From assembly GCA_965279295.1 (NCBI GenBank), contig CBDIHQ010000018.1: DNA of 64,000 nt; one strand, written 5' to 3'. Position 1 is the stretch's first letter; each line of letters starts with the position of its first letter. Of this stretch, positions 37,476 through 45,820 are shown one piece after another. The stretch comes from Aquabacter sp965279295 (GTDB lineage: Bacteria > Pseudomonadota > Alphaproteobacteria > Rhizobiales > Xanthobacteraceae). The notes under the pieces were generated by a model, which made no database searches, was not told the DNA's origin, and worked only from the letters and a program-made list of their open reading frames with translations. The translations under genes and the position numbers were made by a program.

Positions 37476-39185
37476 TCAGAAGGTTTTGCCGGCGAGCATC
37501 TGCACCTGCTCGGCAATCGGGCCGAGGGCGAGCGCCGGGAAGAATTGCAGGCCACCGAGGATGAGGATCATGCCGATCAGCAGGGCCACGAACAAAGGAC
37601 CATCGGTCGGGAACGTCCCGCTCGAAGGCGCGAGGCGCGTCTTGGCCGCAAGCGAGCCGGCGATAGCCATCATGGGAATGATGTAGGCGAAGCGGCCGAG
37701 CAGCATGGCGATGCCGATCGTGGTGTTCCACCAGGGCGTGTTCGCGGAGAGCGACGCGAAGGCCGAACCGTTGTTGCCGGTGCCGGAAGCATAGGCGTAA
37801 AGCACCTCGCTCAGGCCATGGGGACCGCCATTGCCGACGCCCGCCAGAGGACCCGGCAACACCGCCGCGACCGCCGAGAAGCCCAGCACGCAGACCGGCA
37901 GGATGAGGGTGGCAAGCACCGCCATCTTCACCTCCTTGGCCTCGATCTTCTTGCCGAGATATTCCGGCGTGCGGCCGACCATCAGGCCCGCCACGAACAC
38001 CGCGATGATGGCCATGACCAGCATGCCGTAGAGGCCGGACCCGACGCCGCCGGGCAGGATCTCACCGAGCTTGATCATGACCAGTGGTACCATCCCGCCC
38101 AGCGGCGTGAAGGAACCGAGCATGGCGTTCACCGAGCCGCACGACAGGCCGGTGGTGACAGCCGCCCACATGGCGGACAGGGCGACGCCGAAACGCACTT
38201 CCTTGCCTTCCATGTTGCCGCCGGTTGGGTCGAGGCCCGCCGCGTGCAGGATCGGCGTGCCCGAGGCTTCGGCCCAATAAGCAAGGCCGCAGGCCGCCAC
38301 CAGAAGGATCATCATGACCCCCAGGATGGCGTAGCCCTGACGCGGCGAGCCGATCATCTTGCCGAAGGCGAACACGATCGCCACCGACACGACGAGCATC
38401 TGCCAGACCTGGAGCATGTTCGCGAGCGCGGTCGGGTTCTCGAACGGATGGGCGGCATTGGCGTTGAAGAAGCCGCCGCCGTTGGTGCCAAGCTGCTTGA
38501 TGGCGACCTGGGACGCCACCGGCCCGATCGAGATGGTCTGCTGCGCGCCATCGAGCGTGGTCGCCGCTACCGAGCCCTGAAGGGTCTGCGGCATGCCGAG
38601 CGCCACCAGCGCGATCGCCGTGACGAAGGCGAGCGGCAGCAGCACGTAGAGGGTGGAGCGGGTGACGTCGACCCAGAAATTGCCGACCCCGGCGGCGTTG
38701 GAGCGCGAGAAGCCGCGCACCAAAGCAACGGCGAGCGCAAGCCCGGTGGCGGCCGACAGGAAGTTCTGCACCGCCAGCCCGAACATCTGGGTGAAGGTGC
38801 TCATGGTGGCTTCGCCCACATAGGACTGCCAGTTCGTGTTGGTGACGAATGAGACCGCCGTGTTGAAGGCAAGGTCCGGCGAGGTGCCGGCGAAGCCCTG
38901 CGGGTTCAGCGGCAGCAGGTGTTGCAGACGCAGGATGCCGTAGAGCAGCGCGAAACCGGCGGCGTTCAGCGCCAGCATGGCGAGGGTATAGCCGACCCAC
39001 CCCTGGTCGGCGGCCGGGTTGATGCCGGCGGCCCGGTAGATCAGGCGTTCGACCGGCCCGAAGACCGGCGTGAGAAACGTGCGTTCACCCGCATAGACCC
39101 GCGCCATGAACAGGCCGAGCGGCGCCGCGGTGGCAATCACCACCACGAAGATCAATGCGATTTGAAGCCAGCCGTTGGAGGTCAT
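37476..39185 (-). CDS. kdpA: Potassium-binding channel-like subunit KdpA
   Basis: K+-selective subunit of 569 aa with ten or so helices and the four degenerate selectivity-filter loops; visible examples are NTAVSFVTNTNWQSY, LGTNGGGFFNANAAHPFENP and SGTGNNGSAFASLSANTPWW. The ATG at 39185 is preceded by GGAG-rich sequence, 49 nt after kdpF. K+ enters through this subunit and is driven by KdpB. Confidence 0.97.
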   Translation of the reverse strand: MTSNGWLQIALIFVVVIATAAPLGLFMARVYAGERTFLTPVFGPVERLIYRAAGINPAADQGWVGYTLAMLALNAAGFALLYGILRLQHLLPLNPQGFAGTSPDLAFNTAVSFVTNTNWQSYVGEATMSTFTQMFGLAVQNFLSAATGLALAVALVRGFSRSNAAGVGNFWVDVTRSTLYVLLPLAFVTAIALVALGMPQTLQGSVAATTLDGAQQTISIGPVASQVAIKQLGTNGGGFFNANAAHPFENPTALANMLQVWQMLVVSVAIVFAFGKMIGSPRQGYAILGVMMILLVAACGLAYWAEASGTPILHAAGLDPTGGNMEGKEVRFGVALSAMWAAVTTGLSCGSVNAMLGSFTPLGGMVPLVMIKLGEILPGGVGSGLYGMLVMAIIAVFVAGLMVGRTPEYLGKKIEAKEVKMAVLATLILPVCVLGFSAVAAVLPGPLAGVGNGGPHGLSEVLYAYASGTGNNGSAFASLSANTPWWNTTIGIAMLLGRFAYIIPMMAIAGSLAAKTRLAPSSGTFPTDGPLFVALLIGMILILGGLQFFPALALGPIAEQVQMLAGKTF

Positions 39186-39234
39186 GGCGTGTTGTTCCGA
39201 ATGTCAGGAGAGAAGGAGGGACGAGCGCGCGCGC

Positions 39235-39321
39235 TCAGAACCGCTCGGGCTGGAGCAGAGCGACGACCAGATAGGCCGCAAGGCCCAGCGAAACGGCGGC
39301 AGCCAGAAGGAGATCGATCAT
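39235..39321 (-). CDS. kdpF: KdpF, small membrane subunit (28 aa)
   Basis: Single-helix lipid-like stabiliser of KdpABC. The 28-aa peptide begins MIDLLLAAAVSLGLAAYLVV and ends LLQPERF; the C-terminal LLxPERF is the KdpF signature. It is too short for usual gene callers. It lies 10 bp after the 27-aa micro-ORF and 49 bp before kdpA, giving the canonical F-A-B-C order. Confidence 0.9.
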   Translation of the reverse strand: MIDLLLAAAVSLGLAAYLVVALLQPERF

Positions 39322-39331
39322 GGTGCCGCCC

Positions 39332-39415
39332 TCACGCCTGTGCTGCCCAGCGGGCGTAGACCGCCATGAGCGCAAAGAAGAAAAGGCCGATGGTCAGATA
39401 GAGAATGTCGAGCAT
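39332..39415 (-). CDS. 27-aa single-membrane-helix micro-ORF ahead of kdpF
   Basis: An ATG at 39415 with GAGGTC 8 nt upstream opens a 27-codon frame whose peptide begins MLDILYLTIGLFFFALMAVY and ends in ARWAAQA. It is one hydrophobic helix with a positive C-terminal flank, so the topology would resemble KdpF. It is the first frame downstream of the candidate KdpE site and stops 10 bp before kdpF. It could be a second Kdp accessory peptide or a leader peptide; no family name is known to me. Confidence 0.65.
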   Translation of the reverse strand: MLDILYLTIGLFFFALMAVYARWAAQA

Positions 39416-39688
39416 GGGAAAGACCTCGTTCGAGGCCTCAGACGCTAGCCGCTGATCCCGTAAAGGGGCGATATGGGTTTGCGGGAGCCGCATAAGGAAT
39501 TCATAAGGGCCGCTCGGGAGCACCCGCGTTTGGCTTGCGGATCCATCATCCGCCCCGCCGGCAGCGGCCGAAAGCTCGGCATTCGCGCACAAGCGGGGAC
39601 GCTTCGGCGCGGGGAATCCGTAAAATCGCGGCGCAATATATCAAGGACAGGGCTCAAGGCACTGCCGCCCGGCGTTGTCCGGTCGAGG
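39416..39688. other. Regulatory region upstream of the kdp operon
   Basis: About 270 bp between the kdp micro-ORF and the hairpin of the next gene. Apart from the CCTTATG direct repeat, I see no gene; it must hold the kdp promoter. Confidence 0.5.
39491..39508 (-). promoter_or_regulatory. Candidate KdpE-binding direct repeat
   Basis: CCTTATG-AATT-CCTTATG on the kdp strand: two 7-bp direct repeats with 11-bp start-to-start spacing, the spacing used by OmpR-family dimers on DNA. The site is 76-93 nt upstream of the first kdp ATG (39415). Confidence 0.55.
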
Positions 39689-39720
39689 CGCCCGCGTCTG
39701 CGCGCGCGCAGACGCGGGCG
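39689..39720. terminator. Perfect 32-bp palindrome after the 72-aa charged protein gene
   Basis: CGCCCGCGTCTGCGC followed by GC and then the exact complement GCGCAGACGCGGGCG. It begins 9 nt after the stop of the adjacent minus-strand gene, so it is best read as its transcription-end hairpin; no U-tract follows. Confidence 0.7.
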
Positions 39721-39729
39721 GTGGCGCTC

Positions 39730-39948
39730 TTACCGCTTCAGTTCGCGTGCTTCGCGAGCGCGGCGGGCCTTCTCGCGTGCGATCTCCGCCCGCTCTGCCT
39801 CGGCCTTTTCACTGGCCTCCCGCAGGGCCTTCAGGCGCGCCATCTTGACCTGGGCGGCATCGGCCTCCGGGACGACCGGGGATGGCGCCGCCGGCCGGTT
39901 GAACACCGCCTCGGCCCGTGCCTTCAAGTCCTGTGGTTTGTTCGCCAA
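39730..39948 (-). CDS. Charged, helical hypothetical protein (72 aa)
   Basis: Ends in a long Ala/Glu/Arg/Lys coiled-coil-like helix (MARLKALREASEKAEAERAE and onward). The N-terminus is NKPQDLKARAEAVFNRPAAP. No ATG precedes the conserved-looking start, so a TTG at 39948 is proposed; a longer frame from a TTG at 39981 is possible. I do not recognise a named family. A perfect palindromic hairpin follows it and tRNA-Arg lies upstream on the same strand. Confidence 0.6.
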   Translation of the reverse strand: MANKPQDLKARAEAVFNRPAAPSPVVPEADAAQVKMARLKALREASEKAEAERAEIAREKARRAREARELKR

Positions 39949-40044
39949 TGTCGTGTCCCGAGAATCAATCGCTGAGCGCAAAGACTACGCTTGACGTCGC
40001 GATGTCGAAAACCAAGCCTGTGTGTCCGTGGGCTCAATTATCTT

Positions 40045-40121
40045 TGGCGACCCCGGCAGGGCTCGAACCTGCGACCTGCCGCTTAGAAGGCGGCTGCTCT
40101 ATCCGGCTGAGCTACGGGGCC
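40045..40121 (-). tRNA. tRNA-Arg (anticodon TCT)
   Basis: 77 nt including an encoded CCA. Acceptor GGCCCCG pairs with CGGGGTC, the T-arm is GCAGG-TTCGAGC-CCTGC, and the anticodon loop CTTCTAA gives TCT, reading AGA. Confidence 0.95.
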
Positions 40122-40237
40122 AGCGGGCTGCTTCTACCGTAACGCGACGCGGCTGCAAAACCATGTCCGTGTTGATCGGCAAAGTCGCCGGTGAAGCCGC
40201 ACGAAATGATGCTCGCACGCACTACAGGCGAAATGGA

Positions 40238-40543
40238 TCAGTGGGTCCACTGCCCGGCGCGGCGGAAGGTGAAATTGTCGGAATAGGCCATGCGACGACG
40301 CGCCGGCTCGTGCGGCTCAATCACCTGATAGGCGATGCCATGGCGCTCGGCATAGGCGACAGCCTCGTCCTTGGTGGCGAACTGGAGGTGAACTTGGCTA
40401 CGCATGTCACCGGAGGAGGTGTAGCCCATCAGCGGATCGATGCTGCGCGGCCGCTCGGGCTCATATTCCAAGGTCCAGTGCTTGGTCTTGGCAAAGCCGG
40501 ACTGCATCGCATTGCGTGCCGGCTTGAAGATGCGTGCCACCAT
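40238..40543 (-). CDS. NDUFS4-like complex I accessory subunit (ETC complex I)
   Basis: 101-aa homologue of the 18-kDa NADH dehydrogenase subunit found in mitochondria and alphaproteobacteria. It starts MVARIFKPARNAMQSGFAKT, followed by WTLEYEPERPRSIDPLMGYTSS and the FATKDEAVAYAERHG block, ending YSDNFTFRRAGQWTH, all typical of this family. The ATG at 40543 follows GAGGGCGGG; an open frame extends to 40603. It probably stabilises the peripheral arm of complex I; other nuo genes are not in the window. Confidence 0.93.
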   Translation of the reverse strand: MVARIFKPARNAMQSGFAKTKHWTLEYEPERPRSIDPLMGYTSSGDMRSQVHLQFATKDEAVAYAERHGIAYQVIEPHEPARRRMAYSDNFTFRRAGQWTH

Positions 40544-40684
40544 CACTCGCCCGCCCTCGTTCGCGCACCGGAGGAACATCGCCGACGCCGCAAATTCCAT
40601 CATTGCAACAATTCTAGCTTAGGCCGCGCGCCAAAGGCAACGCAGCCGATGCCGCACGCAAGCATCTCCAACACGCAGAACGCG

Positions 40685-41101
40685 TCAGTCGTCGCGATAG
40701 ACCCGCTCACGCCGCTCGTGGCGCTCCTGCGCTTCCACGGAAAGGGTCGCGATCGGGCGAGCCTCAAGCCGCTTCAGGGAGATGGGCTCCCCCGTGTCCT
40801 CGCAAAAACCATAGCTGCCATCCTCGATGCGCTGGAGGGCAGCATCGATCTTGGAAATGAGCTTGCGCTGGCGGTCACGCGCACGCAGCTCAATCGAGCG
40901 GTCGGTCTCCGAAGAGGCCCGGTCCGCCAGATCCGGATGGTTCTGGTTTTCGTCTTGAAGGTGCTGCAGCGTTTCGCGCGCCTCCTTCAGGATGTCGTCC
41001 TTCCAGTTCAACAGCTTGATGCGGAAATATTCCCGCTGCCTGTCGTTCATGAAGGGCTCGTCCTCGCGGGGGCGATAGTCCTGGTCGATTTGGATCGACA
41101 T
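40685..41101 (-). CDS. dksA: RNA polymerase-binding transcription factor DksA (one-cysteine type)
   Basis: Secondary-channel regulator acting with ppGpp, 138 aa. The coiled-coil carries the tip Asp residues (NHPDLADRASSETDRSIELRARDR) and the C-terminal globular part is YGFCEDTGEPISLKRLEARP. Where E. coli DksA has CxxC...CxxC, this protein has CxxT...SxxA, so it cannot bind zinc with four cysteines; this is common in alphaproteobacterial DksA. The ATG at 41101 follows GAGG; the TTG six nt upstream is unlikely. Confidence 0.93.
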   Translation of the reverse strand: MSIQIDQDYRPREDEPFMNDRQREYFRIKLLNWKDDILKEARETLQHLQDENQNHPDLADRASSETDRSIELRARDRQRKLISKIDAALQRIEDGSYGFCEDTGEPISLKRLEARPIATLSVEAQERHERRERVYRDD

Positions 41102-41303
41102 CAGCAATGTCCTCGATACAGCTTCGCTGATCCCGTCGGGTCGCCGCGCTTATAGCCATCCCCTCGCCCGCCGACAACAGGGGAGCGACCACGAACGCGC
41201 GACGGGACGATTCAATAGGCGTATTGCACGCTAAATGTGCTCGCACTGAAGCGTTTCTCGGCAAATAGCAGCGTCAGACAGCGAAGCTCCCGCTGCCTCA
41301 GGC

Positions 41304-42155
41304 TCACCACCACGCCTTGCCGAGGTTGAACGCGTAGCTCAGAGACATGCCGCCTGAGAACTGATTCTTGTTGGAGACCAGCGGAGAGTTCGCGGCGTCG
41401 CCGACCAGATACTCGTAGCTGGCATACATGCCCCAGGTGAAGCCCTTGCCGAGATCGCGGGTGACCTGTGTCGTCAGGCCCCAGGATTCGATGCCGCTGC
41501 CGGCGGTATAGACCGGGACATTGTTGTTGAAGATGCCGGCGAAGAGCGACTGCGTCGGGGTAACGCCGTAGAACGACTCCATATAGTTCGACCCGGCGAA
41601 ATTCACGCGGGGGCCGATGGCGAAGCGCCAGGGGCCGTAGGGCGCGATGAAGTCCGCGCCGGCATTGCCGACGAAGCCGCTGAAGCCGCCCATGCCGTAC
41701 ATGAGTTCAGCGCGCAGGCGGAACCAGGACACCGGAAACCATTGCACGAACCCGCCGGCTTCCAGCGTGGGATCGATATCACCAAGGCCCGCGAGACGGG
41801 GCGAATCATCTTCGTCACGCCCGAGGCTCACGCTCCAGGCGGCACCGGCCGAGAGGCCGTTCAGGTCGAAGAAGGCGATCGAGGAGCTGTCGTCCACGCT
41901 CTGGAAGTTGAACAGTTCCCGGCCCTTGGAGAGGCTGATGACCGGATAAGGAACCCCGAGGTACCGGTCGCTACCGGGATAGGTGGGCTCGACCCGTACG
42001 CCGACGCCGAGCGTCAGGTACCAATTGTCTTCGACGAAGACGAAATCAGGCGCCTTGAAGCCGGGAAACAGGGAGTTTTCCTGCGCCAAAGCAGGCAGGC
42101 TGGACAGGGCGAGCGCGCCGCCGACACACAGCCCCAACAGTCTCCGCTGTCCCAT
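41304..42155 (-). CDS. MipA/OmpV-family outer-membrane protein
   Basis: Beta-barrel of 283 aa. The signal peptide (about residues 1-24, ending LPALAQ) is followed by VGVRVEPTYPGSDRYLGVPYPVIS, the family signature, and alternating amphipathic strands ending in an aromatic residue (GKAWW), as expected for BAM-dependent insertion. Members serve as scaffold for murein enzymes or as porins. The ATG at 42155 is used. It is a single gene between dksA and an oxidoreductase. Confidence 0.9.
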   Translation of the reverse strand: MGQRRLLGLCVGGALALSSLPALAQENSLFPGFKAPDFVFVEDNWYLTLGVGVRVEPTYPGSDRYLGVPYPVISLSKGRELFNFQSVDDSSSIAFFDLNGLSAGAAWSVSLGRDEDDSPRLAGLGDIDPTLEAGGFVQWFPVSWFRLRAELMYGMGGFSGFVGNAGADFIAPYGPWRFAIGPRVNFAGSNYMESFYGVTPTQSLFAGIFNNNVPVYTAGSGIESWGLTTQVTRDLGKGFTWGMYASYEYLVGDAANSPLVSNKNQFSGGMSLSYAFNLGKAWW

Positions 42156-42310
42156 GACGCACAATACCTCAACTTGAAATCAGTGACAGAATAGCAGTTC
42201 CGCGCCGCCACTTGGTTGCCCGGAAGACACAATGCGAACCGAACGTCACAGTGCAGATGGCCGAAGGATTTGCAAGAATGCTTCCGCAATCATCCTTTCC
42301 AGCAACGTAA

Positions 42311-43582
42311 TCAAGTGTCCCCGACCGGGATGGGCACCTGCGTGGCGTCCAGCGTCTCGGCCCGTGCCTCGCGCCGCGCCTCGGCGCGTCTGGAGGCATC
42401 TGCCGTGCGCCCCAGCCAATAGCCCGCCTGCCGGGCGACGCGTCCCGGCCATCCCCACGCAAAGCGCGGCGCGAACCGCTGGAAAACCTCGATGCGGTCA
42501 TCGCGCTCGATAATAGCGCCGCCGATCAGGTCGGCGGCGAGGCCCGCATTGGCCAGCGGCTCCGCCCCCAGCGCGATGCCGAACCACACGCCAGGCCGGA
42601 ACGCGCCGATCAGCGGCAGGCCGTGATGCGCGTTGCGCAGGCGGAAGCCGCGCGCATCCCCCGCGACCGCATGCCTCAACCCTGGATACAGCCGCCCGGC
42701 GTGCCGACGAAGCACGCAGGCTGCCGCCACCTCGCGGGAAACCAGCGAGGCGACCTGGGCGGTGAAGTCCAGCGTCGTGCCGTCCCAGGCGAACCGCGCG
42801 CCGCGCCGGCCCCCTTCCACGACATCCTCGGAGGGCATCGACCGGCCGCCATCGAGGGAAAACGAGCCCTGGATGAAGCATGCTTCCCCGAGGCCCCGCG
42901 AGAGCCAGGGCGCGATACGGCCAAGGCCGCGATCGGTGGAGATCACCACATGCTCGGCACGGACCCGGTGATCTTTGGTGTGGAGATATTTGCGCACGCC
43001 GTCTAGATCGGTGCCCTGGATCGGCGCCGCCTCGAAAATCCGCACCCCTGCCGCACGCGCGGCGGAGGCGAGAATTTGCGGAAGCCCGGCGGCGTCATAG
43101 GACGCCGCATCGGGATCATGGAGCGCCCCGCCGGGAACATCGATGCCCAGCGTGTCGTGCACCCGATGGGCGCTCAGGTGGGTGAGTTCGGGAAGCCCCA
43201 GCACATCGCGCGCCGCCACCTCTTCCAGAAGATCCGGTTTTCCCAGGGGACCGGCCAAAGCAAGCATACCGGTGGAATGCGGCGCCAGCCCAACCACATC
43301 CAGCACCCGCCCGGCACCGCGCGCGGCGGCGGCGGAGAGGTCATAAATGCGCCGGGCGCTGTCCCGGTCGGCGAGGGCGCACAACGCCACGGCCGAGAGG
43401 CCGAGACCGGGCCGCACGAGGCCGCTGCCGCGATAAGGCTCGATCCGCGTCGCCTCCAGCAGCACGACCGTGCGTCCGCGCAGCGCCAGCGACAGGGCGA
43501 GCCAAAGCCCCGCCAGGGTGGCGCCGACGATGCAGACGTCGCAGTCCAGATCTTCCCGCGCCAATGCCCCGGTCGCCCCCAT
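42311..43582 (-). CDS. FAD-dependent oxidoreductase, DAO family
   Basis: 423-aa flavoenzyme with an N-terminal FAD Rossmann motif (DVCIVGATLAGLWLALSLAL...VVLLEA; the usual GxGxxG reads GATLAG) and a C-terminal FAD-contact block (RNAHHGLPLIGAFRPGVWFG). It is related to the glycine/sarcosine oxidase-like (PuuB) group. A strong AGGAGG ribosome site precedes ATG 43582. Substrate unknown; likely an amine. Confidence 0.85.
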   Translation of the reverse strand: MGATGALAREDLDCDVCIVGATLAGLWLALSLALRGRTVVLLEATRIEPYRGSGLVRPGLGLSAVALCALADRDSARRIYDLSAAAARGAGRVLDVVGLAPHSTGMLALAGPLGKPDLLEEVAARDVLGLPELTHLSAHRVHDTLGIDVPGGALHDPDAASYDAAGLPQILASAARAAGVRIFEAAPIQGTDLDGVRKYLHTKDHRVRAEHVVISTDRGLGRIAPWLSRGLGEACFIQGSFSLDGGRSMPSEDVVEGGRRGARFAWDGTTLDFTAQVASLVSREVAAACVLRRHAGRLYPGLRHAVAGDARGFRLRNAHHGLPLIGAFRPGVWFGIALGAEPLANAGLAADLIGGAIIERDDRIEVFQRFAPRFAWGWPGRVARQAGYWLGRTADASRRAEARREARAETLDATQVPIPVGDT

Positions 43583-43677
43583 GAAACCTCCTGCCCCTGC
43601 TCAATCTTTGGCAGAAAGGCGAGAGTTGCGCCAGAAGCGAAAGCAGCACTGTGCGGGCGCGGCGCGGGGCGGCGCGT

Positions 43678-43746
43678 TGTTCCCTCTCCCGCTTCCGGCC
43701 CCCTCGCCAACCCTTCCCGGCAATCGCGAGAGGGGGTCACCGCGCA
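43678..43746. repeat. CCCTCTCCCGC-family repeat (degenerate copy)
   Basis: TTCCCTCTCCCGCTTCCGGC at the left and AATCGCGAGAGGGGGTCACC at the right are the two halves of the element seen at 35263-35382, here closer together and with mismatches. It lies in the 239-bp gap between the divergent oxidoreductase and phosphatase genes. Confidence 0.65.
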
Positions 43747-43821
43747 TAACGCCACGATCTCATCGCCGCCCGTCTTGCTTCCCTCGGAGGGGCGCGGGCT
43801 TTAAGGTGGTCTTTCCCCTCA

Positions 43822-44358
43822 ATGTCGTTCGATGGTGCGATGCGTCGTCTGCTTCTGCTTCGCCACGCCAAATCCGATTGGCCCGAGAATGTCGCCGATC
43901 AGGCGCGGCCGCTTGCCCCTCGGGGCCGCGAGGCCGCGCCGCGCATGGGCCGCTACCTGGCACAGGAAAGCCTGATCGCGGACCTTGTGTTGGTTTCACC
44001 GGCCCTGCGCACCCGCGAGACCTGGGAGTTTGTCTCCGGGCAACTGCCCGTTGTGCCTGCCACCACCGAGCCGCGCATCTATGAGGCCAGTGCCAGCCAG
44101 CTTCTCGGCGTCGTGCGGGAACAGCCGGGCCAGGTTCACACTTTGATGCTAGTCGGCCACAACCCCGGCATGGAGGATCTTGCGGAGATGCTGGTACAGC
44201 ACGGGACGGCCACGGCGCGGGACAACATGGGCGAAAAGTTTCCCACCGGCGCCTTGGCGGTCATCGACCTTCCGGTGGATGACTGGTCTGCCGTCGCCCC
44301 CCAGAGCGGGCGGCTCGACCGCTTCGTGATGCCGCGCATGCTTGCGGACATTGCCTAG
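43822..44358 (+). CDS. Histidine phosphatase family protein (SixA-like)
   Basis: 178-aa branch-2 phosphohistidine phosphatase. The catalytic RHAKS is at about residues 14-18, then RPLAPRGREAAPRMG, SPALRTRETWE and the second catalytic His in LVGHNPGMEDLAE. E. coli SixA dephosphorylates phosphohistidine on ArcB or PTSNtr; alphaproteobacterial members may act on the latter. An internal ATG at 43840 could be used. It is 4 bp ahead of the ycjX-like gene. Confidence 0.9.
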   Translation: MSFDGAMRRLLLLRHAKSDWPENVADQARPLAPRGREAAPRMGRYLAQESLIADLVLVSPALRTRETWEFVSGQLPVVPATTEPRIYEASASQLLGVVREQPGQVHTLMLVGHNPGMEDLAEMLVQHGTATARDNMGEKFPTGALAVIDLPVDDWSAVAPQSGRLDRFVMPRMLADIA

Positions 44359-44362
44359 GCCC

Positions 44363-45811
44363 ATGGCGACCTCAACGCGCCTGCTGGACGAGGCGCGGAT
44401 CGGCCTGCGTGCCTTCGCCGACCGCCTTGATGACTTCGCGCATCCCACGTTGCGCCTCGGCGTCACCGGTCTCGCCCGCTCCGGCAAGACGGTCTTCACC
44501 ACCGCCCTGATCCAGGCCCTCACCCAGGGCGGACGCATGCCGGTGTTCGAGGCGCTGTCTTCCGGCCGCATCGCCTCCGCCGTGCTGGAGCCTCAGCCGG
44601 ACGATGTAGTGCCGCGCTTTCCATTCGAGGACCATTTCCGCACCCTGTCGGAGGCGCGCGAATGGCCCGCCTCGACCTCGCGCGTCAGCGAATTACGCCT
44701 CGCGATCCGCTACGCCTCCAAGCGCGGCACCATGCGCTCGCTGACGCTCGACCTCGTGGACTATCCCGGCGAATGGCTGCTCGACCTGCCGCTGCTGGAC
44801 ATGAGCTATGCTGACTTCAGCCGCGACAGCTTGGGGCTTGCCCGCGCGCCCGCCCGCGTCGAACAGGCGGCGCAGATGCTCGCCGAGCTCTCCGGCATCG
44901 ATCCCCGCGCGCCCGCCGACGAGGCGGTGGGCCAGAAGCTGGCGGCGCGCTTCAAGGATTATCTCACCGCCTGCCGCAGCGAGCGGGTCGCCATGAGCCT
45001 GCTGCCGCCGGGCCGGTTTCTGCTGCCCGGCGACCTGGACGGTTCACCCGCCCTCACCTTCGCGCCGTTGGATATTCCGCCCGGCGCCAGTCCCTCGGGA
45101 TCGCTGGCGGCGATGATGGAGCGGCGATTTGAATCTTATAAGAACGCCGTGGTCCGCCCCTTCTTCCGCGATCATTTCGCCCGGCTCGACCGCCAGATCG
45201 TGCTGGTGGACGTGCTGGCGGCCCTGAACGCGGGACCGGATGCGCTTGCCGATCTGGAGCGGGCGCTGGACGCGATCCTTCTCGCCTTCCGGGTGGGCCG
45301 GAACAATCTGTTCTCCTCGCTTTGGCGACCGCGCATCGAGAAGGTGCTGTTCGCCGCCACCAAGGCCGACCATCTCCACCACACCAGCCACGACCGGCTC
45401 GAGGGGATCCTGCGCCGCTTGGTCGAGCGCGCCTATGCCCGCGCACGCCAGAGCGGCGCGCACATGGACATCGCCGCCATCGCCGCCGTTCGCGCCACGC
45501 GCGAAGCGCAGGTGACGCGGGACGGGCGCCGCCTTGCCGCCATCGTCGGCACCCCGGAAAAGGGCCAGCACACGGGAAACCATGTGTTTGATGGCCTGGA
45601 GGAGGTGGCGCTGTTTCCAGGCGAACTGCCGGCCTCTCCCGACGCTCTTTTCGCTCCTGACATGGGCGGCTTTCGCGGCCTCGCCAGCGGAGATTCGGAT
45701 TTCCGCTTTCTGCGCTTCCGCCCACCCGCAGGCATTGGCCTTCAGACGCCCCTTCCCCATATCCGGCTGGATCGGGCGCTCCAATTCCTGCTGGGCGACC
45801 GGCTCGGCTAG
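44363..45811 (+). CDS. YcjX-family P-loop protein
   Basis: 482-aa DUF463/YcjX protein, a P-loop NTPase. Walker A GLARSGKT and the family block TLDLVDYPGEWLLDLPLL (Walker-B-like) are evident, along with FATK-type base-recognition (FAATKADHLHHT). It lies 9 bp before its usual partner, a TIGR01620/YcjF-like membrane protein, as in E. coli ycjXF. The pair is stress-associated but of unknown biochemical role. The ATG at 44363 is chosen over a TTG at 44342. Confidence 0.92.
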   Translation: MATSTRLLDEARIGLRAFADRLDDFAHPTLRLGVTGLARSGKTVFTTALIQALTQGGRMPVFEALSSGRIASAVLEPQPDDVVPRFPFEDHFRTLSEAREWPASTSRVSELRLAIRYASKRGTMRSLTLDLVDYPGEWLLDLPLLDMSYADFSRDSLGLARAPARVEQAAQMLAELSGIDPRAPADEAVGQKLAARFKDYLTACRSERVAMSLLPPGRFLLPGDLDGSPALTFAPLDIPPGASPSGSLAAMMERRFESYKNAVVRPFFRDHFARLDRQIVLVDVLAALNAGPDALADLERALDAILLAFRVGRNNLFSSLWRPRIEKVLFAATKADHLHHTSHDRLEGILRRLVERAYARARQSGAHMDIAAIAAVRATREAQVTRDGRRLAAIVGTPEKGQHTGNHVFDGLEEVALFPGELPASPDALFAPDMGGFRGLASGDSDFRFLRFRPPAGIGLQTPLPHIRLDRALQFLLGDRLG

Positions 45812-45820
45812 GGACACGCA

